This document shows positions 50,194 through 58,232 of a stretch of 64,000 nt of DNA, piece after piece. How positions within the stretch are numbered: position 1 is the stretch's first letter; each line of letters opens with the position of its first letter. A model generated the notes under the pieces. It was not told the origin of the DNA. It made no database searches and was given only the letters and a program-made list of their open reading frames with translations. Made by a program: the position numbers and the translations under genes. The DNA lies in contig OMZQ01000004.1 in NCBI GenBank assembly GCA_900315595.1, positions 37,434-101,433 of the forward strand, in the 5' to 3' direction. This DNA comes from an uncultured Eubacteriales bacterium. GTDB taxonomy: Bacteria > Bacillota > Clostridia > Oscillospirales > Oscillospiraceae.

Positions 50194-51261
50194 ATGGCTT
50201 TGAAACTGATGAAGGGCTGCGAAGCGATTTCCGAAGCTGCCATCCAGGCCGGCTGCCGTTATTTCTTCGGCTACCCGATTACCCCGCAAAACGACGTTCC
50301 CGAGTACATGTCCCGCCGTCTGCCTGAGGTCGGCGGCTGCTTCCTGCAGGCTGAATCCGAGCTTGCGGCCATCAACATGGTCTATGGCGCGGGCGGCGCA
50401 GGCGCCAGAGCGATGACCTCCTCCTCCAGCCCCGGAATCTCTCTGAAGCAGGAAGGCATCTCCACCATCGCCGCTGCCGAGATCCCCGCTGTCATCGTCA
50501 ACATGATGCGCGGCGGCCCCGGCCTTGGCAACATCCAGGCCTCCCAGGGCGACTATTTCCAGGCCGTCAAGGGCGGCGGTCACGGCGACTATCACGCTGT
50601 CGTCTACGCTCCCTCCTCCATCCAGGAGACCTGCGACATGATGCAGCGCGCCTTTGATACCGCCGATACCTATCGCACCCCGGTCATCATCCTTGCCGAC
50701 GGTCTGATCGGCCAGATGATGGAGCCCGTGGAGCTCAAGGAGAACCCCAACCCCACCATGCCCGAGAAGCCCTGGGCCGCCACCGGCTACGATCCCAAGG
50801 GCACCAAGCCCCGCGCGGTCCTCAACTCCCTGTACATCGAGACCGAGGATCTGAACACCCTGATCGACCGTCTGCATGCCCGCTACGAGGTCATCAAGCA
50901 GAAGGAAGTCCTGGTTGAGTGCTACAACACCGATGGCGCCGAAATCGTTCTCTGCGCCTACGGCACCGTCGCCCGCGTCTGCAAGGCTGCGGTCAACGAG
51001 CTCAACGAAAAGGGCATCAAGGTCGGCCTGGTCCGCCCGATCACCCTGTGGCCGTTCCCGACCGAAGCGGTCCACGACGCGGTTGCGCAGGATTCCGTCA
51101 AGGGCGTCCTGACCGTCGAAATGAGCGACGGCCAGCTTCTTGAGGACATCCGTCTGGCTGTCAACGGCGTCAAGCCCGTGGAGTTCATGGGCAAGGCCGG
51201 CTCCATCATGCCGACCACCGAAGGCATCATCGAGCGCATTATGAAAATGAGGGAGGCATAA
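50194..51261 (+). CDS. vorB: 2-oxoacid:ferredoxin oxidoreductase, alpha subunit (VorB/KorA type)
   Basis: The 355-residue subunit has the pyrimidine-binding domain (GCRYFFGYPITPQNDVPEYM, QAESELAAINMVYGAGGAGA, TSSSSPGISLKQEGISTIAAAE) and the C-terminal domain with VRPITLWPFP. In clostridial genomes this form is usually annotated VorB (3-methyl-2-oxobutanoate). Branched-chain substrates fit the aminotransferase nearby, but 2-oxoglutarate (KorA) cannot be excluded from sequence alone. ATG 50194 follows AAGGAGG. Confidence 0.9.
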   Translation: MALKLMKGCEAISEAAIQAGCRYFFGYPITPQNDVPEYMSRRLPEVGGCFLQAESELAAINMVYGAGGAGARAMTSSSSPGISLKQEGISTIAAAEIPAVIVNMMRGGPGLGNIQASQGDYFQAVKGGGHGDYHAVVYAPSSIQETCDMMQRAFDTADTYRTPVIILADGLIGQMMEPVELKENPNPTMPEKPWAATGYDPKGTKPRAVLNSLYIETEDLNTLIDRLHARYEVIKQKEVLVECYNTDGAEIVLCAYGTVARVCKAAVNELNEKGIKVGLVRPITLWPFPTEAVHDAVAQDSVKGVLTVEMSDGQLLEDIRLAVNGVKPVEFMGKAGSIMPTTEGIIERIMKMREA

Positions 51262-51265
51262 GAGT

Positions 51266-52000
<735 letters not shown>

Positions 52001-52003
52001 TCC

Positions 52004-52540
52004 ATGATTGAGAAGAATATTTTCGCAGGATTCGGCGGCCAGGGCGTTCTGCTCATGGGCCAGCTTCTTGCCGCTGCCGCGATGCACGAAGGCAAGCACA
52101 CCACCTGGGTCCCCTCCTACGGCCCCGAAATGCGCGGCGGCACGGCCAACTGCTCCGTCATCCTCTCCGACAAGGAGATCGACAGCCCGATGGTCACCCG
52201 TCCCACCGCTCTGATCGTCATGAACCGCCCGTCCCTGGAAAAGTTTGAGGACACCGTGGTTCCCGGCGGCTCCATCTTCGTCAACAGCTCCATGATCGAC
52301 GTCAAGGTGCAGCGCACCGACGTCAAGGCCTACTACGTTCCCTGCAACGAGCTGGCCGCGGAGCTCGGCAACAACAAGGTTGCCAACATGATCATGCTCG
52401 GCGCCTACCTGGGCTACTCCAAGTGCGTGGACATTGAAACCGTCCTCAAGGCCCTGCTGGAGAAGCTCGGCGAGCGCAAGGCAAAGCTGATCCCCCTGAA
52501 CCGCGAGGCTCTGCTCAAGGGCGCTGCCTGCGTCAAATAA
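52004..52540 (+). CDS. 2-oxoacid:ferredoxin oxidoreductase, gamma subunit
   Basis: The 178-residue subunit has the gamma-domain signature IFAGFGGQGVLLMGQLLA and the block WVPSYGPEMRGGTANCSVIL, which contacts CoA in related enzymes. It starts 3 nt after the beta gene; AAGGAGGTCTGATCC supplies the ribosome binding site. Confidence 0.93.
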   Translation: MIEKNIFAGFGGQGVLLMGQLLAAAAMHEGKHTTWVPSYGPEMRGGTANCSVILSDKEIDSPMVTRPTALIVMNRPSLEKFEDTVVPGGSIFVNSSMIDVKVQRTDVKAYYVPCNELAAELGNNKVANMIMLGAYLGYSKCVDIETVLKALLEKLGERKAKLIPLNREALLKGAACVK

Positions 52541-52561
52541 TCTGCCTTACGGCGCGTAAAC

Positions 52562-52595
52562 GTATCGCCGCTTTGCTGCGGCAAAGCGGCGATAC
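52562..52595 (+). terminator. Hairpin between the gamma subunit and CoA-transferase genes
   Basis: A perfect 15-bp stem (GTATCGCCGCTTTGC and complement) with a 4-nt loop is followed by CATTTTCTG. The U-tract is short, so it may allow partial read-through into the CoA-transferase gene. Confidence 0.7.
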
Positions 52596-52623
52596 CATTT
52601 TCTGAACACGGAGGAATACTTCT

Positions 52624-54156
52624 ATGCCTCAATTCATCTCCCCCGCGCAGGCAGTGGACCTGATTCGCGATGGACAGGAGATCATCTTCAATAACTTCCT
52701 CGGCATGTACAATGCCGAGCAGCTTCTGATCGCACTGGACAAGCGCTTCGTGGAAACCGGCCATCCGAAGGACCTCACCGTCTACTGCACCGCCGGTCTG
52801 GGCGGCTGGACGATCGGCTCCCCCTGCGAGCAGTTCATCGTCCACGGTGCGGCCAAGACCCTCATCATGTCGCACTACGCCTCCATGCCCGAGACCGCGC
52901 AGATGATCCTCGACAACAAGATCGAGGCCTACAACCTTCCCTTCGGCGCGATGTCGCACTGCGTCCGCGCTGCGGCCAGCGGTCAGGACTATATCATCTC
53001 CGATGTCGGTCTGAACCTCTTCGTTGACCCGAAGCACAACGGCTATCAGCTCAACGAGCAGTCGAAGCAGGAGCTGGTCCAGGAGATCGTGATCGACGGC
53101 AAGCGCCGCCTGAAGTACAAGACCCCGAAGCCCGAGGTCGCGCTCATCAAGGGCAGCAGCTGCGACGAGTACGGCAATATCTCCTTTGAAAACGAGCCCG
53201 TTCTGGGCGACCCGCTTTCCATCGCCCAGGCGACCAAGCGCCGCGGCGGCATCGTCATCGTCCAGGTCGAGCGCAAGCTGGAAAAGCCGCGCCGTCCCCT
53301 GGAGGTCATCATCCCCTCCGTCCTGGTGGACTATATCTGCGTGACCCCGGAGCAGACCCAGATCCAGGGCATCCCCGGCACCGACGTCCACTATACCGGC
53401 GAGATCCCCATGACCGACGAGGAGCTGGAAGCCTACGCCAAGGATCACGCCTCCAATAAGCCGAAGGACCTTGCCAAGCGTCTGATCGCCCGCCGCGCGG
53501 CCCGCGAGCTCCGCGAGGGCGACGTGGTCAACATCGGCGTCGGCGCGCCCGAGTTCGTGGCTGTGGAAGCGGCCAGAAGCGGGATGCTCTCCAAGGTCGC
53601 CCTGACCGTGGAGGCCGGCTCCATGAAGGGCCTGCCCGCCGGCGGTCTGGCCTTTGGCGCGGCGATGGGCGCGCAGAGCATCTGCACCACCGCCGAGCAG
53701 TTCGACCTCTATGACGGCGGCGGTCTGTCCATCTGCTTCATCGGCGCGCTCGAGGTAGACGCCGAGGGCAACGTCAACGGTCACTATAACCCCAAGAAGC
53801 TCTCCGGCATCGGCGGCTTCATCAACATCACTCAGTTCACCCACAAGGTCGTGTTCTGCACCACCTTCTCTGCGGGCGGTCTGGAGATCGAGCACTCCGA
53901 CGAAACGGGCCTGAAGATCCTGAGCGAGGGCCGCTTCCCGAAGTTCACCAAGCACGTCACCGCGCTCAGCTTCTCCGCCGAGAACGCCCACGCCAACGGC
54001 CAGGAGGTCGTCTACGTGACCGAGCGCTGCGTCTTCCGCCTGGGTCCGAACGGTCTGGTTCTCACCGAGGTCGCCAAGGGCGTTGACGTCAAAACGCAAA
54101 TCCTCGACCTGCTCCCGTTCAGCGTGGAAGTGGCCGAGGATCTGAAGGAGTTCTAA
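52624..54156 (+). CDS. Acyl-CoA:acetate-type CoA transferase (class I)
   Basis: The 510-residue single-chain class I CoA transferase (alpha and beta halves fused, like YdiF or propionate CoA-transferase) moves CoA between carboxylates. The catalytic glutamate is Glu330 in LTVEAGSMKGLPAGGLAFG; GDVVNIGVGAPEFV starts the second half. After the oxidoreductase it would release branched or other acids from acyl-CoA while conserving the thioester. ATG 52624 follows GGAGG. It overlaps the convergent FadR-type gene by 4 nt. Confidence 0.9.
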   Translation: MPQFISPAQAVDLIRDGQEIIFNNFLGMYNAEQLLIALDKRFVETGHPKDLTVYCTAGLGGWTIGSPCEQFIVHGAAKTLIMSHYASMPETAQMILDNKIEAYNLPFGAMSHCVRAAASGQDYIISDVGLNLFVDPKHNGYQLNEQSKQELVQEIVIDGKRRLKYKTPKPEVALIKGSSCDEYGNISFENEPVLGDPLSIAQATKRRGGIVIVQVERKLEKPRRPLEVIIPSVLVDYICVTPEQTQIQGIPGTDVHYTGEIPMTDEELEAYAKDHASNKPKDLAKRLIARRAARELREGDVVNIGVGAPEFVAVEAARSGMLSKVALTVEAGSMKGLPAGGLAFGAAMGAQSICTTAEQFDLYDGGGLSICFIGALEVDAEGNVNGHYNPKKLSGIGGFINITQFTHKVVFCTTFSAGGLEIEHSDETGLKILSEGRFPKFTKHVTALSFSAENAHANGQEVVYVTERCVFRLGPNGLVLTEVAKGVDVKTQILDLLPFSVEVAEDLKEF

Positions 54157-54839
54157 TCCAGCTCGATCGAGAACTCCCGCATGGTATTGATGATATGCAG
54201 ATACATCGCGGTCCGGGCGCCCTCTGCGTTCCGCTCGCGCAGGTACTGCATGATCAGCCGGTGGTCGTGGATCGTCATTTCCACCACCTGCGGAGCCTCG
54301 TTGGCGAGGATGATGCCGCGGTGGATCGCGCGGTTGAAGATCGGCAGCAGGGCCGTGATGAACGGATTGTGCGTTGCCGAGGCGACCGCGTTGTGAAACT
54401 GCTGCTCGCTCTCGTCCCAAAGGGGATCGCCCTGCCGGATGCGCTGCTCGTCGAGCTCACCGAAGCGCAGGATCGTTTCGATTTCCTCATCGGTGGCCCG
54501 CAGGCAGGCATACCGCGCGGCCTGCGGCTCGAACATCAGCCGCATCTCATAGAGATCCTTGGTGTTGACGTTTGTGTTCTGGATCCTTAAAACGTCGTAG
54601 TCGGCGTGAATGCTCTGGCTGCGCGTCACAAAGGTCCCGACGCCGCGCCGCACTTCCACCAGACCTCTGGTCGCCAGAATGCGCAGCGCCTCGCGCAGGG
54701 TCGTTCGGCTGATCTCCAGCTCCCCGGCCAGCTCCAGCTCGTTTGGCAGCTTGTCGCCGGGCCGGAATCTCCCGTGCGTGATCATATCCATGATCCGATC
54801 CGCCGCGCGGACGGAAAGGGCGTTGCCCGAATAGGCCAT
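54153..54839 (-). CDS. FadR-family (GntR) transcriptional regulator
   Basis: The 228-residue protein has an N-terminal winged helix (AADRIMDMITHGRFRPGDKL, ELEISRTTLREALRILATRG) and a C-terminal all-helical FCD domain with metal/ligand histidines (EQQFHNAVASATHNPF, HDHRLIMQYL). ATG 54839 lies 8 nt after GGAGG. It lies convergent to the CoA-transferase gene and divergent from the aminotransferase gene, and TNGTNNNACNA-type sites precede the cluster, so it probably senses a 2-oxoacid or acyl product. Confidence 0.9.
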   Translation of the reverse strand: MAYSGNALSVRAADRIMDMITHGRFRPGDKLPNELELAGELEISRTTLREALRILATRGLVEVRRGVGTFVTRSQSIHADYDVLRIQNTNVNTKDLYEMRLMFEPQAARYACLRATDEEIETILRFGELDEQRIRQGDPLWDESEQQFHNAVASATHNPFITALLPIFNRAIHRGIILANEAPQVVEMTIHDHRLIMQYLRERNAEGARTAMYLHIINTMREFSIELD

Positions 54840-54920
54840 ATGACCCACCTCCCAATACCTGCATTTTATCGCAATACGCTTCGAAAATCAACGAAAAAAA
54901 TACGAAAAGAGGGTACTATC

Positions 54921-55997
54921 GTGAAAGGTCTCACCATCATCAAAACCGAACATCCCAAGGAAAAGCCCGCCAAGGGCGCGAAGCTCGGCTTCGGCTCCGT
55001 CTTCACCGACCACATGATGCTCATGGAGTACGACGAGGGCAAGGGCTGGCATGACGCCCGCATCGTTCCCTTCGGCCCCATCACCCTGAGCCCCGCCTCC
55101 ACCGTCCTGCACTATGCGCAGGAGACCTTTGAGGGCATGAAGGCCTACCGTGCCGAGGACGGCCGCGTCCTGCTGTTCCGGCCCGAGGAGAACTTCAAGC
55201 GCCTGAACATCTCCAACGAGCGTCTCTGCATCCCCCAGCTGGACGTGGACTTCTGCGTCGAGAGCCTGAAGGAGCTTGTCAACCTCGATAAGGAGTGGAT
55301 CCCCGAGGATCCCGCCGCTTCCCTCTACATCCGCCCGATGGTCATCGGCAACGAGCCGAAGCTGGGCGTCAAGGAAGCCAGCTCCTACATCTACGCCGTC
55401 CTGCTGAGCCCGTCCGGCGCTTACTATGAGAGCGGTCTGAAGCCCGTTCCCATCTACGTCGAGGAAGAGTACGTCCGTGCGGTCCGCGGCGGCACCGGCT
55501 TTGCCAAGACCGGCGGCAACTACGCGTCCTCCATGCGTGCACAGGAGGTTGCCCACTCCAAGGGTTACTCTCAGGTTCTGTGGCTCGACGGCGTCGAGCG
55601 CAAGTACATCGGCGAGGTCGGCGCGATGAACATCTTCTTCGTCGTGGACGGCGAGGTCCTGACCCCCGAGCTGGACGGCTCCATCCTCTCCGGCATCACC
55701 CGCAAGTCCATGATCCAGGTCCTGCGCGACAAGGGCTACACCGTCACCGAGCGTCCCATCACCATCCAGGAGATCGCAGACGCCTATGACGCCGGCAAGC
55801 TGAACGAAGTCTTCGGCACCGGTACCGCCGCTGTCATCAGCCCGGTCGGCGAGCTGAAGTGGGGCGACAAGGTCATGAAGATCAACAACGGCGAGATCGG
55901 CCCGATCTCCGCCTACGCCTACAAGACCCTCACCGATATCCAGTGGGGCCGCGTCAAGGATCCGTACGGCTGGTCCGTTGAAATCGGCCACATGTAA
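54921..55997 (+). CDS. ilvE: Branched-chain amino acid aminotransferase
   Basis: IlvE interconverts Val, Leu and Ile with their 2-oxoacids using PLP. The 358-residue product has LHYAQETFEGMKAYR, YIRPMVIGNEPKLGV, the PLP-Lys block FAKTGGNYASSMRAQEVAHSKGYSQVLWLDG-type region (split: GGNYASSMRAQEVAH, then SQVLWLDG), EVGAMNIFFV and VFGTGTAAVISPVG. Start: GTG at 54921, 9 nt after GAGGG; the frame runs further upstream over the divergent regulator. It would feed 2-oxoacids to the adjacent oxidoreductase. Confidence 0.92.
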   Translation: MKGLTIIKTEHPKEKPAKGAKLGFGSVFTDHMMLMEYDEGKGWHDARIVPFGPITLSPASTVLHYAQETFEGMKAYRAEDGRVLLFRPEENFKRLNISNERLCIPQLDVDFCVESLKELVNLDKEWIPEDPAASLYIRPMVIGNEPKLGVKEASSYIYAVLLSPSGAYYESGLKPVPIYVEEEYVRAVRGGTGFAKTGGNYASSMRAQEVAHSKGYSQVLWLDGVERKYIGEVGAMNIFFVVDGEVLTPELDGSILSGITRKSMIQVLRDKGYTVTERPITIQEIADAYDAGKLNEVFGTGTAAVISPVGELKWGDKVMKINNGEIGPISAYAYKTLTDIQWGRVKDPYGWSVEIGHM

Positions 55998-56014
55998 TTG
56001 AATTCAAACCCAAC

Positions 56015-56051
56015 GCAAAGGGGGCTGGCGCTTGGCGCCAGCCCCCTTTGC
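56015..56051. terminator. Bidirectional terminator
   Basis: A perfect 17-bp stem (GCAAAGGGGGCTGGCGC and complement) with a 3-nt loop lies between the convergent ilvE and thioesterase genes. Confidence 0.85.
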
Positions 56052-56069
56052 AACGTGTCAGATTCGGTC

Positions 56070-56792
56070 TTACGCCATCCGCACCAATACGGCGGGCGTG
56101 CCGTCGGCCTTGATCAGACCGAGCTCCCAGGCGTCAGCCAGCTTGCGGCAGAAGCCGGTCAGGGTCTCGCCCTCGTAACAGGGGCTTCGGAAGGCGATTT
56201 CCACCTCGTTCTGCGGGGCGGTCCGCCGCGCCTCGGTGGAGAGCAGTCCGTATACCGCCCGTACGTAGGCCACGTTGTTCATATGCCCGCCGAAGTCGAT
56301 GTCCACCGAGCAGACCGTATAGGTCCCAAGCCGCTCCTCCGGCGCGAACCGCGGGTCGATCCGGCAGAAGGGAGCCGTATAACCGGCCTCCCGGCCAAGC
56401 TCCAGAGCCGGATCGAAGACGTCCGCCATGGGATGGATCTTCCCGGAAGCCGTCTCAATGACCGTCCATTCGGTCTTGCCCTCGGCCAGCAGCTCGTCGC
56501 CTGCCGTCAGACGGTATTCGCGGATGGAGCGGACCTTCTCCGGCGCAAGCGGCCGGGTCGAGACGGTGACGGTTTCCGGCATGGCCGGACGGCGGAGAAA
56601 GTGGATTTTCGTCTTGACCGTCAACCAGAACAGGCCGCGGTTGAACATTGCGTCGGCTCCGACGCCGAGCCGTTCCGCGTGGTCGGCGGCAATGTCCTGA
56701 AAGACGGAAAAGCAGCCCGGGATGGAGAGCTTCCCGTCAAAGTCGCAGAGGCTGGGCGTTATGGTCAGCGCGTAGGCTTCGCTTGCTTCCAT
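56070..56792 (-). CDS. Acyl-ACP thioesterase
   Basis: The 240-residue double-hotdog protein hydrolyses acyl-ACP to free fatty acid. LCDFDGKLSIPGCFSVFQDI, GLFWLTVKTKIHFLRRP and the second-domain block DIDFGGHMNNVAYVRAVYG (Asn/His active-site region) are characteristic of bacterial FatA-like thioesterases. ATG 56792 follows AAAGGAACC. It is the last gene of a minus-strand set with NusG-II and ApbE genes. Confidence 0.9.
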   Translation of the reverse strand: MEASEAYALTITPSLCDFDGKLSIPGCFSVFQDIAADHAERLGVGADAMFNRGLFWLTVKTKIHFLRRPAMPETVTVSTRPLAPEKVRSIREYRLTAGDELLAEGKTEWTVIETASGKIHPMADVFDPALELGREAGYTAPFCRIDPRFAPEERLGTYTVCSVDIDFGGHMNNVAYVRAVYGLLSTEARRTAPQNEVEIAFRSPCYEGETLTGFCRKLADAWELGLIKADGTPAVLVRMA

Positions 56793-56814
56793 TTGATTGG
56801 TTCCTTTCTCGCAT

Positions 56815-57180
56815 TTATTTTGCCACGCCGTCCACGCCGCCGCTTGCGGAAAAGCGGATCGTCAGACGGTTGGGCAGGCAGGTGATCGGCGGGCCGCTGT
56901 TCTGCGCGCCGCAGCGGACGCAGTCCCCGTCCGGGCAGGAGGCCGCAGTCACGGCGACCTTTCCGCCGGAGACGGTCAGCTCGTTCCAGCCGTCTCCGGT
57001 CTCGATTCGGTAGACGCCGTCGGTCGTGAGGTCCAGCGTCCGATCCAGCTTTCCGGCGACCCAGACCGATGCGGTCCGGGCAGGCTTCTCCGTCAGCCGC
57101 TGCAGCAGAACGATCCCGGCCAGCAGGACGAAGATCGCCGCCAGCAGAAGCACCCAGGTTTTGGTTTTGAGCGTTTTCAT
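56815..57180 (-). CDS. NusG domain II protein, membrane-anchored
   Basis: The 121-residue protein has an N-terminal membrane helix (about 8-26) and an external NusG domain II-like fold, ending with a cysteine-bearing segment SCPDGDCVRCG and ITCLPNRLTIRF. Such proteins are often encoded beside ApbE and FMN-binding membrane proteins in Firmicutes. Its start overlaps the ApbE stop as ATGA. The exact role is unknown; possibly redox or flavin-related at the cell surface. Confidence 0.85.
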   Translation of the reverse strand: MKTLKTKTWVLLLAAIFVLLAGIVLLQRLTEKPARTASVWVAGKLDRTLDLTTDGVYRIETGDGWNELTVSGGKVAVTAASCPDGDCVRCGAQNSGPPITCLPNRLTIRFSASGGVDGVAK

Positions 57181-58175
57181 CGCCGGACGACCTCCGCGTT
57201 CTTGTAGGAGATCCGATCCTCCAAGCCCTCCGTGACGGTAACAGTCCCGTCCTCGGTGAGCCAGATCGCCTCAAAGTCATTGCCGGCGCGCCAGAATTCG
57301 ATTCCCCGCTCCAGCCCCATCACGAACAGGGCCGTGGAAAGCCCGTCGGCCAGGAAGCCCTCGTCTGCAACGATCGTGACCATGCGCAGGCCGTTCCGGG
57401 CAGGGGAGAGGGTCTCCGGATCCAGAATGTGGCAGTAGCGCGCACCGTCCCGCTCAAAGAACCGCTGATAGTCCCCGGAGGTCACAACGGACTTCGTGCC
57501 TGTGACCGTCATGGTCAGTAAATAGCTGCCCGGATCGTCGGGGTCCTGGATCGCAACGGTCCAGTCGGTCCCGTCCGGCTTTTTGCCGACGGTCTGGATG
57601 TTGCCGCCCAGGGAGAGGATGCCGCTCACCCCGGCGCGCTCCAGGATCGCGCGGCAGCAGTCTGCGGCATAGCCCTTGGCAATCGCGCCAAGATCCAGCT
57701 CCGCCCCGTTTTGCAGGGTGATCCGGTCTCCCGCGCAGCTGACCAGCCGCATTCCGCAGTGGTTGGCCAACTCCGTCAGGTCCGCCTCGGTGGGGATCGA
57801 ATAGCGTTTGCTTGGGAAGCCCCAGGCGAGCGAGGCCAGGTGCAGACTGACGTCCAGAGCCCCGCCGGTGCGCGCGGAGAGCGCCGCCGCCCGGCGGACC
57901 AGATCCGCAAGCGCGGCGTTTTCCCCGCCGCCCGCCCGGTTGAGCGCGTACAGACCGCCGTTGTCGTCCTCCGCGTTCAGCTCCCGGCTGAGCGCTGCGA
58001 GCGCCGCGTCCATTTCGTCCAGCACGGCGTCGCTGCTGTCATAGACGCGCAGCTCCATCACGGTATCCATTGCGAAGACCTCCCGGTCCCGCGCGGTCCG
58101 AGCGGGCTGCGCGCCGCAGGCCGGCAAAGTGAGCAGCAGGATCATCGCCGTCAGAAGGGCGATCATTTGCTTCAT
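57177..58175 (-). CDS. apbE: FAD:protein FMN transferase (ApbE), lipoprotein
   Basis: ApbE cuts FAD and attaches FMN to Thr in DxxSGAT-like motifs of extracytoplasmic domains. The 332-residue protein has a lipobox LPAC (Cys20), AMDTVMELRVYD, the family blocks GGALDVSLHLASLAWGF, LDLGAIAKGYAAD, SLGGNIQTVG and TVTGTKSVVTSGDYQRFF, and HILDPETLSPARNGL. The RnfD-RnfG fusion (Thr151, Thr493) is its likely substrate. ATG 58175 follows AAAGGAG. It overlaps the NusG-II gene. Confidence 0.94.
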   Translation of the reverse strand: MKQMIALLTAMILLLTLPACGAQPARTARDREVFAMDTVMELRVYDSSDAVLDEMDAALAALSRELNAEDDNGGLYALNRAGGGENAALADLVRRAAALSARTGGALDVSLHLASLAWGFPSKRYSIPTEADLTELANHCGMRLVSCAGDRITLQNGAELDLGAIAKGYAADCCRAILERAGVSGILSLGGNIQTVGKKPDGTDWTVAIQDPDDPGSYLLTMTVTGTKSVVTSGDYQRFFERDGARYCHILDPETLSPARNGLRMVTIVADEGFLADGLSTALFVMGLERGIEFWRAGNDFEAIWLTEDGTVTVTEGLEDRISYKNAEVVRR

Positions 58176-58194
58176 CGGTGTTCTCCTTTGGAAC

Positions 58195-58220
58195 GCACAG
58201 GCCCCGGTCGGGGCCTGTGC
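58195..58220 (-). terminator. Hairpin between the L,D-transpeptidase and apbE genes
   Basis: A perfect 11-bp stem (GCACAGGCCCC and complement) lies 12 nt after the L,D-transpeptidase stop and just before the apbE ribosome binding site. There is no U-tract, so read-through is possible. Confidence 0.65.
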
Positions 58221-58232
58221 AGACGTGCCGGA

